From GCA-002727615 sp964442655 (GTDB taxonomy: Bacteria; Pseudomonadota; Alphaproteobacteria; TMED109), in NCBI GenBank assembly GCA_964442655.1, contig CAYTZM010000004.1:1-64000 (forward strand): a stretch of 64,000 nt of DNA, read 5' to 3'. The notes beneath the pieces are model-generated. The model saw only the letters and a list, made by a program, of their open reading frames with translations, made no database searches and was not told the DNA's origin. Positions 54,867-63,991 of the stretch are shown in pieces. Each line of letters opens with the position of its first letter. Within the stretch, counting starts at the first letter, position 1. A program made the translations under genes and the position numbers.

Positions 54867-55796
54867 ATGATATTTTTTAGGATTACTTTATACTTTATAT
54901 TTTTGTTTTATACTTATCAGTCATATTCAGAATTTAAGTATGAAATAGAAATTATTGAGATTTCTGATGGTACATATGTTATTTTAGGTAATAATGATGC
55001 GTTGACTTCTAAAAATGGTGGAGCTATTAGCAATACGGGTTTTATTGTTGGTAAAGAAAGTGTATTTATAATTGATGCAGGTCCAAGTTATATTTATGCT
55101 TCTGAGGTTATAAATAAAATCAGGCATATTTCTAAATTGCCTATAAAATATTTATTAATTACTCATCATCACCCTGATCATTCATTTGGAATTTCGAAGT
55201 ATAAAGAATTGGGGGTAGAAGTAATTATGTCTCAAAGCGAAATAACTAGATATGAAAAATATGGAAATAGGTTATTAAGACAAATGAAATCTCTAATAGG
55301 GGAAGAATGGTTTGAAAATACTAGTATAATTCAATTAGATAATACTATTTATAATTTTCCATTTAAAATTGATTTAGGGGGGCGTATAGTCGAAATTCTT
55401 TATTATAAAAATGGACATTCAGAAGGTGATTTAATTGTTAGAGATATTTATAATAAGTTAGTTTTTGTTGGAGATTTAGTTTTTAACAATAGGGCCCCTA
55501 CTATTCCTCATGCAAATATAACAAATTGGTCTAATTATATTGATCAAATATATAATGATGAGTGGTCTTTACTAGTCCCAGGTCATGGTCCTCTTATTTA
55601 TGATAAGAAAAAAATTTTTAAAACAAAAAGATGGATAAATTATATTAATGCTATAGCAAAAAATGCTGCGAATAAAGGTTTAAGTCCTGCAGAGGTTTTT
55701 GAAGAAGGTATAAAGGCTGAATTCAAAGAGTATAAATTATATAGAGAAACTTGGTTAAGAGATTTACCTTTGTTAATGAAAAAATATGATGAATAA
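54867..55796 (+). CDS. Quinoprotein relay-type zinc metallohydrolase
   Basis: 309 residues: signal peptide (cut near YQSYSEF), then a metallo-beta-lactamase fold. Zinc ligands: THHHPDHSFGI, GHSEGDLIV, VFVGDLVFNN (Asp) and LVPGHGPL. Such proteins (quinoprotein relay metallohydrolase 1/2 families) are encoded with SoxYZ-like carriers and act on an unknown periplasmic target. Immediate joining to the carrier gene supports this over a beta-lactamase. Confidence 0.87.
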   Translation: MIFFRITLYFIFLFYTYQSYSEFKYEIEIIEISDGTYVILGNNDALTSKNGGAISNTGFIVGKESVFIIDAGPSYIYASEVINKIRHISKLPIKYLLITHHHPDHSFGISKYKELGVEVIMSQSEITRYEKYGNRLLRQMKSLIGEEWFENTSIIQLDNTIYNFPFKIDLGGRIVEILYYKNGHSEGDLIVRDIYNKLVFVGDLVFNNRAPTIPHANITNWSNYIDQIYNDEWSLLVPGHGPLIYDKKKIFKTKRWINYINAIAKNAANKGLSPAEVFEEGIKAEFKEYKLYRETWLRDLPLLMKKYDE

Positions 55797-55851
55797 TAAA
55801 TATTAGTTGATGAACATGTAATTGTAGATTATGGATATGTATATCGTTAAT

Positions 55852-55938
55852 GCCACTGTGGCGGAATTGGTAGACGCGGTGGATTCAAAATCCATTTGAG
55901 GCAACTCAGTGTCGGTTCGAGTCCGACCAGTGGTACCA
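55852..55938 (+). tRNA. tRNA-Leu(CAA)
   Basis: 87 nt including encoded CCA. Acceptor GCCACTG/CAGTGGT (G-U at the end), long variable arm as in type II tRNA, anticodon loop TTCAAAA with anticodon CAA, T loop TTCGAGT. It lies between the metallohydrolase gene and speD, same strand. Confidence 0.96.
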
Positions 55939-56013
55939 TAATATTATAATTTTATGTTTTGACTTTTGGGTATAAATGTGTACTTTCCAGAAGTTTTTAT
56001 AGTTTAATATTGG

Positions 56014-56430
56014 TTGAAAATATTGTTGTTATATTCTAATTTAAATAAATTAAAAGATGATTATTTTGTTACAGTTAATGGAGAATTGTTTGCTGGTCAC
56101 CATTATCTTATTGATATGTGGGAAGTAAATAAGCTAGATGAAAAAAATAGAATTAATGATCTATTATTAAAATCAGCTAAAGCAGCGGGGGCAACTGTAT
56201 TACATATTAATTCTCATCATTTTGGAGATGGACAAGGTATATCAGGGATAGCAATTTTGGCTGAGTCTCATATAAGTATTCATACTTGGCCAGAAAGAAA
56301 TTTTGTTGCATGCGATATATTTATGTGTGGAAGTACTAATCCAGACCTTGCACTGGCAGTTCTTAAAAAAGAAATAATGCCTCATAAAATAGTTGTTAAG
56401 AAAGTAAAAAGAGGTTTAATAAAAGAGTAG
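56014..56430 (+). CDS. speD: S-adenosylmethionine decarboxylase proenzyme
   Basis: 138 residues, class 1B. The self-cleavage site is the Ser in AESHISIHTWPE, which becomes the pyruvoyl group; His (THTWPE region) and Cys in CDIFMCG are the conserved catalytic residues. The start is TTG at 56014; the next ATGs lie inside the conserved core, so this start or one a few codons on must be used. Product is decarboxylated SAM for spermidine. It is 1 base before the ornithine decarboxylase gene. Confidence 0.94.
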   Translation: MKILLLYSNLNKLKDDYFVTVNGELFAGHHYLIDMWEVNKLDEKNRINDLLLKSAKAAGATVLHINSHHFGDGQGISGIAILAESHISIHTWPERNFVACDIFMCGSTNPDLALAVLKKEIMPHKIVVKKVKRGLIKE

Positions 56431-56431
56431 T

Positions 56432-57574
56432 ATGCCATTAAGTAAAATAAATTCATTTTTAAAAAATTTTACTAAAGAAACTCCTTATTTAGTAATTGAT
56501 TTGTCTTTAGTTACTAATTTTTATAAGAAACTTAAAAAAAAATTTCCAAATACTCTTATTTATTATGCTGTAAAAGCTAATCCAGCTCCAGAAATAATTA
56601 AGTGTTTAAAGAAAGAAGGTTCATATTTTGATGTTTCTAGCAAAAAGGAAATTCAATTATGTTTAAATGAATCTATTAATCCTTCACGCTTGTCTTATGG
56701 AAACACTATTAAAAAAGTAAAGGATATATTGTGGGCATATAATAAAGGAGTTAGGTTATTTGCATTTGATTCTGAAGAAGAGCTTAATAAAATTTCTGTT
56801 AATGCCAAAAACTCAAGAGTATTTTGTAGGTTGCAAGTGCCTAATCAAGGAGCTAATTGGCCACTATCTAATAAATTTGGATGTTCTGCAGAAATGGCTA
56901 AAAAATTGATGTTATGCGTTCATAAAAAGGGTTTAATTCCATCAGGACTATCATTTCATGTAGGATCTCAACAAACTAATATTGATAGATGGAAAGATGC
57001 TTTAAGAATATGTTATGAAGTTTATTTATATTTAAAAAATAATGATATTCAAATTAAATTTATAAATATAGGAGGTGGTTTTCCAGTTGATTATAAAGAT
57101 TTTAAGGGCAATTTAGATAATTTTTATAATAAATTAAATAGAGAAATTGAGAAGGTTTTTGGTTTAAGTAAGTTGCAGGTAATATTGGAACCGGGAAGAG
57201 TTTTGGTTGCTCCAGCAGGTATAATAGAATCTGAAGTTGTTTTAGTATCTAGGAAAAGTAGTAAAGATAAAGTGAGATGGGTATATATTGATATAGGAAG
57301 ATTTGGAGGTTTGGCTGAGACAGAAGGAGAGGCAATAAAATATAAAATAGAAGTTGTAAAGAAGAAAAATTGTAATACAGCTCCTGTAATAATTGCTGGA
57401 CCTACCTGTGATGGAGCAGATATTTTGTATGAAAAAGATTATTATCAACTTCCTCTTAATTTAAAAGCAGGAGATAGGTTAAGAATTTATAACACTGGTG
57501 CATATACGACAGTATATACTTCTAATTTTAACTCATTAGAACGATTAAAAGAATATTTTATTAAAATTACTTAA
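56432..57574 (+). CDS. odc: Ornithine/lysine decarboxylase (alanine racemase fold)
   Basis: 380 residues, eukaryote-like fold III decarboxylase. The PLP Lys lies in YYAVKANPAPEII, then SFHVGSQQTN, NIGGGFPVDYK, LEPGRVLVAPAG (phosphate loop), and the catalytic Cys in GPTCDGADILYE. It makes putrescine (or cadaverine). The operon with speD and the convergent speE supports putrescine for spermidine. It overlaps speE by 8 bases at the 3' ends. Confidence 0.93.
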   Translation: MPLSKINSFLKNFTKETPYLVIDLSLVTNFYKKLKKKFPNTLIYYAVKANPAPEIIKCLKKEGSYFDVSSKKEIQLCLNESINPSRLSYGNTIKKVKDILWAYNKGVRLFAFDSEEELNKISVNAKNSRVFCRLQVPNQGANWPLSNKFGCSAEMAKKLMLCVHKKGLIPSGLSFHVGSQQTNIDRWKDALRICYEVYLYLKNNDIQIKFINIGGGFPVDYKDFKGNLDNFYNKLNREIEKVFGLSKLQVILEPGRVLVAPAGIIESEVVLVSRKSSKDKVRWVYIDIGRFGGLAETEGEAIKYKIEVVKKKNCNTAPVIIAGPTCDGADILYEKDYYQLPLNLKAGDRLRIYNTGAYTTVYTSNFNSLERLKEYFIKIT

Positions 57575-58403
57575 TTGTATTGATAAGCCATGTAGGCAGT
57601 ATAAAGGCAGAATTATGTATTTTTGTTGAGTAATATAGAGTTTTTAATTTAGTAGTATTTGATTTTTTGTTTATTTGGGAAATGTCTATTTTGTTAGATG
57701 CCCAAGTTAAAGCCATGAAGCCTCCTGCATAGGACGGAACCACTGTTAAATATATACCATATAATTGGAAAAATAATTTTAAAAAGCTAACAGTATTTTG
57801 GAGTTCATTTTTTTGAAAAAAAGGGATGCCTGTTTGAAATACTGCAACACCTTTATCAGATATAATATTATTAATATTTTTATAAAATTTTTTTTGGAAT
57901 AATTTTTTTCCTGGTCCAATAGGGTCAGGTCTATCAACAATTACAAGGTCAAAATAATTTTTAAAATTGTTATTAGAAATTAATTCTGATGCATCTTGAA
58001 TAATAATTTTTACTTTAGAATTTTCTAAGGAATTAAAATTAATATTTGTTAAATATTTTTTACTTAAATTAATAACTTCTTTATCTATTTCACATAATAT
58101 TATTTCTTTGATTGATTTATGTTTGAGTACCTCATGTGCAATGGCACCATCACCTCCACCTATTATCAGAACTTTTTTAATAAAATTATGAGCCACTATT
58201 GGAACATGAGAGAGCATTTCAGAATAACCATAATGATCGCGTTCTGTAATCTGTATTACTCCATCTAAAGTTAATACTTTTCCAAATACTTTAGAGTTAA
58301 AAATTAATATGTTTTGAAATTGGCTTCTTTTTTTAGCAATAATAGATTTTATTTTTAATTTTTGATTATATTCAGAATATAGATCTTCAGTAAAAAATTT
58401 CAT
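57567..58403 (-). CDS. speE: Spermidine synthase
   Basis: 278 residues from ATG 58401-58403, 7 bases after the NUDIX stop; the frame could also begin at 58439, inside NUDIX, with MVNNG, but the shorter form fits the family start FFTEDLYSEYNQKLKI. Visible: LDGVIQITERDHYGYSEML, VLIIGGGDGAIAHEVLKH (SAM-binding), EIDKEVINLSKKYL, VIVDRPDPIGP. It transfers aminopropyl from decarboxylated SAM to putrescine. Confidence 0.94.
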   Translation of the reverse strand: MKFFTEDLYSEYNQKLKIKSIIAKKRSQFQNILIFNSKVFGKVLTLDGVIQITERDHYGYSEMLSHVPIVAHNFIKKVLIIGGGDGAIAHEVLKHKSIKEIILCEIDKEVINLSKKYLTNINFNSLENSKVKIIIQDASELISNNNFKNYFDLVIVDRPDPIGPGKKLFQKKFYKNINNIISDKGVAVFQTGIPFFQKNELQNTVSFLKLFFQLYGIYLTVVPSYAGGFMALTWASNKIDISQINKKSNTTKLKTLYYSTKIHNSAFILPTWLINTIK

Positions 58404-58410
58404 TCTAATA

Positions 58411-59163
58411 TTATTTTCTTTTAATCCATTGTTTACCATTTTTCCAAGTAAACATTGGTCTATTATTTAGCATTTTTTTAATCATTGAGATGTTTCCATT
58501 GAAACTTAAAAGTTCATTTATCATAAATTCAGTTACATCAGCCATAGGTAATTTTGTAGCTTTTTTTAAAGTTATCCAATCAATTTCAACAAGTTCATTT
58601 GTTGTTTTAATTTTTCCACAGAGATGTTTTGCATCAGCTAAAAAAAATCTTGCATGGAATCTAATAGGACTAAAAGTAGGTGTTATAGCTCTACCTAAAT
58701 AAGACAGTTTTGAAAGATCAGGTATTAAACCAACTTTACTCATAATATAAATGCCGTTTTCTTTGTCTAAACTAGTATTTATATTTTTTGATGGTTTTCC
58801 TAAAAATAGACCAGTTTCTTCAGCGGTTTCTCTTATGGAGGCTAATGCAAGTGCATTAGCATTGTTAATGCTATTTGATACGATTAATCTTGAAATAATT
58901 TTGGGGTTAATAGATGTAGTAATTTTAATTTTATAGTCATTTTTATCTACTACCCCTCCTGGAAAAACCCAAGCTCCAGGCATAAAGCGAGTTTTATTTG
59001 ACCTTTTTCCGAGCAATACTTTTACTTCAGAATTAGTTTTTTTTAGTATTACTAAACTTGATGCATCCCTAGGTTTTGCAATTATTGTATTTTGTTGCTT
59101 TTTTGGAGCAAATCTAAGTGATTTTTTTTCCATATTTCTGGCTATATATTGTTTTTGTTTCAT
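58411..59163 (-). CDS. NUDIX hydrolase
   Basis: 250 residues. NUDIX fold with WVFPGGVVD and, after an insertion of about 40 residues, the catalytic helix ASIRETAEETGLFLG. The N-terminal 20 residues are basic and Gln-rich. Long-insertion NUDIX proteins of this kind (NUDT19/RppH-unlike) may act on CoA or nucleotide derivatives. It stands divergent from an MBL gene across 107 bases, a common pairing in alphaproteobacteria. Confidence 0.87.
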   Translation of the reverse strand: MKQKQYIARNMEKKSLRFAPKKQQNTIIAKPRDASSLVILKKTNSEVKVLLGKRSNKTRFMPGAWVFPGGVVDKNDYKIKITTSINPKIISRLIVSNSINNANALALASIRETAEETGLFLGKPSKNINTSLDKENGIYIMSKVGLIPDLSKLSYLGRAITPTFSPIRFHARFFLADAKHLCGKIKTTNELVEIDWITLKKATKLPMADVTEFMINELLSFNGNISMIKKMLNNRPMFTWKNGKQWIKRK

Positions 59164-59208
59164 TATTTTATGTTATTTCGTTATAAGAAATTTATAATTA
59201 GTATATTT

Positions 59209-59224
59209 TATATATATATATATA
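59209..59224. repeat. (TA)8 tract in a divergent promoter region
   Basis: Eight TA dinucleotides in the gap between the NUDIX gene (minus) and the MBL gene (plus). Such a run could slip and change promoter spacing, or supply -10 elements to both directions. In such AT-rich DNA it can also be chance. Confidence 0.5.
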
Positions 59225-59270
59225 TTTCAAAGATACAATTAATTATAAATAAATTAAGGATAGAAATATT

Positions 59271-60182
59271 TTGGAAAATAAAGAAAATATATTACAAGAA
59301 TTGCTTTCTAAGGATTTAGATTTTCAATATGCTAAAGCTGAAAATATATTACCTAAAATTAGAAGGATTGTTGCCCCCAATCCAAGTCCATATACATTAC
59401 ATGGTACAGGTACTTATATTATAGGAGAAAAAGAAGTAGCAATAATTGATCCGGGACCAGATATTACATCTCATATAGAGGCAATTTTAAGTTCTACTAA
59501 AATTGAAAAAATTACTCATATTTTAGTTACTCACACTCATGCAGATCATTCACCTGCTGCTAAGCCTTTATCTAAAATGACTGGAGCTATAATAATGGGA
59601 TATGGTCCTCATGGAACAAAAGGAGGAGGAGAGGAAGGTGCAGATTTGAATTTTGTTCCTGATTATTATTTAAAAGATAAAGAAATTATAAGTAGTGAAA
59701 ATTGGTCATTAGAATGTATACATACTCCTGGTCATACATCTAATCATATATGTTATGGTGTTAAAGGAACAAATACAGTACTAACAGGAGATCATATTAT
59801 GGGGTGGTCAACTACAGTGGTTTCTCCACCTGATGGAAATATGAAAGATTATTTTTTAAGTTTAGAAAAAATGTTATCTAGGAATGATCAGTTTTATGTA
59901 CCTGCACATGGCAATATCATAAAGAATCCCAAGCGCTTTGTTAAAGCTTTAATAGGGCATAGAAAAATGCGTGAGAGGCAAATTATGAAATATTTAAATT
60001 TGGCTGTGCCCTCTTATATTTCTGATTTGGTTAAGAATATGTATCCTAATTTAGATACGCGACTTATAAATGCTGCTGGAAGATCTGTTTTGGCCCATTT
60101 ATTATATTTAGAAGAAAAGAAAATTGTTAAACCTGTAATAGATTCTGAGGATACCGGATGGATTTTATTAAATAAAGCTTAA
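59271..60182 (+). CDS. Metallo-beta-lactamase fold hydrolase (LACTB2-like)
   Basis: 303 residues. Zinc motif VTHTHADHSPAAKPL, HTPGHTSNH, VLTGDHIMGWSTTVVSPPDG and VPAHGNII. The LACTB2-like C-terminal winged-helix follows (HRKMRERQIMKYL, AHLLYLEEKKIV). Mitochondrial LACTB2 is an RNase; the bacterial role is unclear. The start is TTG at 59271 with AAGGATAG upstream. Confidence 0.87.
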   Translation: MENKENILQELLSKDLDFQYAKAENILPKIRRIVAPNPSPYTLHGTGTYIIGEKEVAIIDPGPDITSHIEAILSSTKIEKITHILVTHTHADHSPAAKPLSKMTGAIIMGYGPHGTKGGGEEGADLNFVPDYYLKDKEIISSENWSLECIHTPGHTSNHICYGVKGTNTVLTGDHIMGWSTTVVSPPDGNMKDYFLSLEKMLSRNDQFYVPAHGNIIKNPKRFVKALIGHRKMRERQIMKYLNLAVPSYISDLVKNMYPNLDTRLINAAGRSVLAHLLYLEEKKIVKPVIDSEDTGWILLNKA

Positions 60183-60220
60183 TTTTATTTTTTTAAACAG
60201 GGTTTTGATAGAGTTTAGAT

Positions 60221-61156
60221 ATGATTAAAATATGTAGAGATTATAAATATGTTAAAAAATTTATTAATAGTGCTACTGTAGTGATTGGTAATTTTGATGG
60301 CATCCATTTTGGTCATAAAAAAGTTATAAAAAAATCTAAAGAAATAGCTAAAGAATCAAAAAATTCACTAGTAATATTAACTTTTTTTCCTCATCCATTA
60401 AAGGTATTAAGACCAGGATCAGAACCAGAAAGCATATTAAGTCTTAGAACTAAAATTGAAATGTTAGATTTAATGGGAGTAGATATTATTTTGGCACAAA
60501 ACTTTACCAAAGCTTTTTCAAAAATTTCTGCTAGAAAATTTGTTTTAGATATATTACTTGATGCATTAAGTACTAAAAATATTGTTATAGGTAACGATTT
60601 TAGATTTGGTCATAATAGAGAGGGTGATATAAAATATTTAAATTCTAAAGAGTATATCAAAAAATTTAAAGTACATGTAATTGGGGAAGAGAAAGGAAAA
60701 TATGGAAGATATTCTTCAACATCTATAAGAGAAATGATTAAAAGTGGAGATATGTTAAAAGTAAAAGAAGATTTGGGATATTTTTATGTAATAGAAGGAA
60801 GAGTTACTAAAGGTGCTCAATTGGGTCGTAAATTGGGTTTTCCAACAGCTAACATAAATTATAGAGGAAATGTTATTCCAAAAGATGGAGTTTATGCGGC
60901 TTGGGTATATTATGATAAAAAATATTATATGGCGGCTGTATCTACAGGTGTAAGGCCTCATTTTAAAGGTAAAAATAGATTCTTAGAGGCATATTTATTA
61001 GATTTTAGTGGAGACCTTTATGGAAAAAGAATAAAAGTTTCTTTAGTAGAACAAATAAGAGAAGAGATGGTTTTTTCAGATGTTAAGGATTTAAAAAAAG
61101 AAATGTCTAAAGATTGTGATAAGGCAGTAAATATTCTAAATAAAAATAAAATATAA
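60221..61156 (+). CDS. ribF: Bifunctional riboflavin kinase / FAD synthetase
   Basis: 311 residues. The N-terminal FMN adenylyltransferase domain has VIGNFDGIHFGHKKVI and FPHPLKVLRPG, IGNDFRFGHNREGD and YSSTSIREMIKSGD; the C-terminal kinase domain has GRKLGFPTANINY and GVYAAWVYYD. It makes FMN and FAD for flavoproteins such as EtfAB and GltBD encoded here. It lies about 30 bases ahead of ileS, the usual ribF-ileS-lspA order. Confidence 0.96.
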   Translation: MIKICRDYKYVKKFINSATVVIGNFDGIHFGHKKVIKKSKEIAKESKNSLVILTFFPHPLKVLRPGSEPESILSLRTKIEMLDLMGVDIILAQNFTKAFSKISARKFVLDILLDALSTKNIVIGNDFRFGHNREGDIKYLNSKEYIKKFKVHVIGEEKGKYGRYSSTSIREMIKSGDMLKVKEDLGYFYVIEGRVTKGAQLGRKLGFPTANINYRGNVIPKDGVYAAWVYYDKKYYMAAVSTGVRPHFKGKNRFLEAYLLDFSGDLYGKRIKVSLVEQIREEMVFSDVKDLKKEMSKDCDKAVNILNKNKI

Positions 61157-61189
61157 AAATATTAATAGGTAATATTTTTGGAGAATAGA

Positions 61190-63991
61190 ATGGATTATAA
61201 AGATACGGTTTTTCTACCAAAGACAAATTTTGGTATGAGAGGTGGTTTACCTCTTAGGGAACCTGATATGATAAAGAGATGGGATAATTTAAATTTATGG
61301 AAAAAGTTAAGAGATCAGTCAAAAGATAATGAGAAATTTATTTTACATGATGGGCCACCATATGCAAATGGTGCGATACATATAGGTACATCTTTAAATA
61401 AAATTTTAAAAGATATTATAAATAGAAGTAAACAAATGAGTGGTTATAATTCTCATTATATTCCTGGTTGGGATTGTCATGGATTGCCAATAGAGTGGCA
61501 AGTAGAACAAAATTACAAAAAAAAGGGGATAAATAAAGATAGTATTCCTATAGCTGAATTTAGAAAGGAGTGTAGAGCATTTGCTGATAAGTGGATAGAT
61601 GCTCAAATGGATGATTTTAGGAGGTTATTTGTCCTTGGAGATTGGGACAATAGATATTTAACTATGAGTTTCAAGGCAGAGGCTCAGATTGTACGTGAAA
61701 TAGGAAAGTTTGTTACTAATGGAGGACTTTATATGGGCTCTAAACCAGTGATGTGGTCTCCTGTAGAAAAAACAGCATTAGCGGAAGCAGAAGTAGAATA
61801 TAAGGATATAGAATCAACGGCTGTATATGTAACTTTTAAAATAAATAAAGCACCTATAAAAGAATTAGTAGACTCGTTAATTCCGATATGGACTACAACG
61901 CCTTGGACTATTCCTGCTAATAGAGCCATTGCATATGGAGAAGGTATTGATTACTTATTAATATCAGTAGAAAAAAGTGAGAATTCATATATTAATTTAA
62001 ATGGAAAAAAAATATTAATAGCTAAGGATAGATTAAATCATTTACTAGAAATATCTAAGATTACTAAATATGAAGTAAAAAATGAGTATAAAGGGAATAT
62101 TTTAAATAGTACGGAATGTAGTCACCCTCTAGAAAATCTTGGTTATGATTTTATAGTACCATTATTAAAAGCTGAATTTGTAAATACAGATCAAGGTACA
62201 GGTTTTGTACATATTGCTCCTGGTCATGGAGAAGATGATTTTGAATTAGGTAAGAAAAATAATATTAGTATTCCTGATATAGTAGGAGATGGTGGAACTT
62301 ATAATGATAAAGTACCAGTTTTTGGAGGCATTCATGTTTTTAAAGCCACAGATCCAGTTTGTGAAGCATTAAGAAAAACGAATAGTTTATTATCAAAAGA
62401 AAATTTCTTACATAGTTATCCTCATTCTTGGAGGTCGAAGAAACCAATAATATATCGTGCAACTAAGCAATGGTTTATTTCTATGGAGAAAAATAATTTG
62501 AAAAAATTGGCACTTCAATCAATTGAGGATACTATTTGGGTTCCAGCTATTTCTAAAAATAGAATTAAATCTATGATAGAAGACCGTCCTGACTGGTGTG
62601 TATCGCGACAAAGAGTTTGGGGTGTACCTATTACAGTATTTATAAATAAGAAAACTGGTGAAATATTAAGAGATTTTGCTGTTATAGAAAGAATTGCAAA
62701 ATTTGTAGAAAAACATGGGGCAGATATATGGTTTACAGAAGATCCGCAATCTTTTTTAGGAAAAGAATATAAAATAGAAGATTATGATCAGGTCCAAGAT
62801 ATTTTAGATGTGTGGTTTGATTCTGGCTCAACGCATACATTTGTTTTAGATGGAAATAATAATCAAAAATGGCCTGCAGATTTATATCTAGAAGGAACAG
62901 ATCAACATAGAGGTTGGTTTCATTCTTCATTATTAGAATCATGTGGAACCCGAGGGAGAGCACCTTTTGACGCGGTATTAACGCATGGATTTGTATTGGA
63001 TAGTAATGGTAGAAAAATGTCTAAAAGTGTAGGCAATGTAATTTCTCCTCAAGAGATTATTAAACAATATGGAACAGATATACTAAGACTTTGGGTTGCT
63101 ATGACGGATATTACTGAAGATGTGAGAATTGGAGAAGAGGTATTAAAAGGCGTAAGTGAGTCCTATAGACGTTTAAGAAATACTATTCGGTTTACAATTG
63201 GCGCATTATTAAATTTTAATGAAAAAGAAATAGTAGAATATAATGAAATGCCAGATCTTGAAAAATGGGTATTGCATCGTTTAAAGGAGTTAGATCTTCT
63301 TCATAAGGAAGCTGTAAAAAATTATACATTTCAATTATTTTATAGTGAATTACATACTTTTTGTTCTTTAGATCTTTCTGCATTTTATTTTGATATGAGG
63401 AAAGATGCTTTATATTGTGATGAACTAACTAATATGACTAGAAGGTCATCGAGAACAGTTTTAAAGGAAATTTTCTGTTGTTTAACTGCTTGGCTGGCAC
63501 CTGTGTTGTGTTATACAGCTGAGGAAGCTTGGTTAGCTTTTATTGAAGATGAAAATAAAGAAAGTGTTCATTTAACATATTTTCCTAAATTATCAGATAA
63601 TTGGATTAATAATAAATTAAGAGATTCTTGGAACTCTTTAAGAAAGGTTAGAGGAGTTATTAATGGAGCTCTTGAAATAGCAAGGCAAGATAAAGTAATA
63701 GGTTCTAGTTTAGAAGCAAAAATAAATGTTTATATTCAAAATGAGGATTTAAAATTATTAATAAAGAATATAAATTTGGAAGAATTATTTATAGTATCAA
63801 AGGTAGAGTTAGTAGAAAGCGATGTTCCTGAGGATAGTTATACAGAGGATGTGGTTGAGGGTATAGGAGTTAAAGTATATAAAGCTGATGGAAAAAAGTG
63901 TGAAAGGTGTTGGAAAATAGAGCATATTAGTTCAAATAAAGAGGATGATGCTTTATGTTATAGATGTTCTGAGGTTATAAAAAATATATGA
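61190..63991 (+). CDS. ileS: Isoleucine-tRNA ligase
   Basis: 933 residues from ATG 61190, which has TGGAG 7 bases upstream; a TTG at 61178 in the same frame would put the ribosome binding site inside the gene. HIGH motif in PPYANGAIHIGTSLNK, editing-domain WTTTPWTIPANRAI, KMSKS in NGRKMSKSVGN, and a C-terminal zinc site CERCWKIE...LCYRCSEVI. Bacterial-type IleRS, full length. Confidence 0.97.
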   Translation: MDYKDTVFLPKTNFGMRGGLPLREPDMIKRWDNLNLWKKLRDQSKDNEKFILHDGPPYANGAIHIGTSLNKILKDIINRSKQMSGYNSHYIPGWDCHGLPIEWQVEQNYKKKGINKDSIPIAEFRKECRAFADKWIDAQMDDFRRLFVLGDWDNRYLTMSFKAEAQIVREIGKFVTNGGLYMGSKPVMWSPVEKTALAEAEVEYKDIESTAVYVTFKINKAPIKELVDSLIPIWTTTPWTIPANRAIAYGEGIDYLLISVEKSENSYINLNGKKILIAKDRLNHLLEISKITKYEVKNEYKGNILNSTECSHPLENLGYDFIVPLLKAEFVNTDQGTGFVHIAPGHGEDDFELGKKNNISIPDIVGDGGTYNDKVPVFGGIHVFKATDPVCEALRKTNSLLSKENFLHSYPHSWRSKKPIIYRATKQWFISMEKNNLKKLALQSIEDTIWVPAISKNRIKSMIEDRPDWCVSRQRVWGVPITVFINKKTGEILRDFAVIERIAKFVEKHGADIWFTEDPQSFLGKEYKIEDYDQVQDILDVWFDSGSTHTFVLDGNNNQKWPADLYLEGTDQHRGWFHSSLLESCGTRGRAPFDAVLTHGFVLDSNGRKMSKSVGNVISPQEIIKQYGTDILRLWVAMTDITEDVRIGEEVLKGVSESYRRLRNTIRFTIGALLNFNEKEIVEYNEMPDLEKWVLHRLKELDLLHKEAVKNYTFQLFYSELHTFCSLDLSAFYFDMRKDALYCDELTNMTRRSSRTVLKEIFCCLTAWLAPVLCYTAEEAWLAFIEDENKESVHLTYFPKLSDNWINNKLRDSWNSLRKVRGVINGALEIARQDKVIGSSLEAKINVYIQNEDLKLLIKNINLEELFIVSKVELVESDVPEDSYTEDVVEGIGVKVYKADGKKCERCWKIEHISSNKEDDALCYRCSEVIKNI

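Noticed and set aside
54867..55796. Beta-lactamase resistance gene
   Set aside because: The fold is shared, but the signal peptide and direct joining to the SoxYZ-like carrier point to the quinoprotein relay family.
61178..61189. TTG start for ileS
   Set aside because: It overlaps the likely ribosome binding site (TGGAG) that serves the ATG at 61190.
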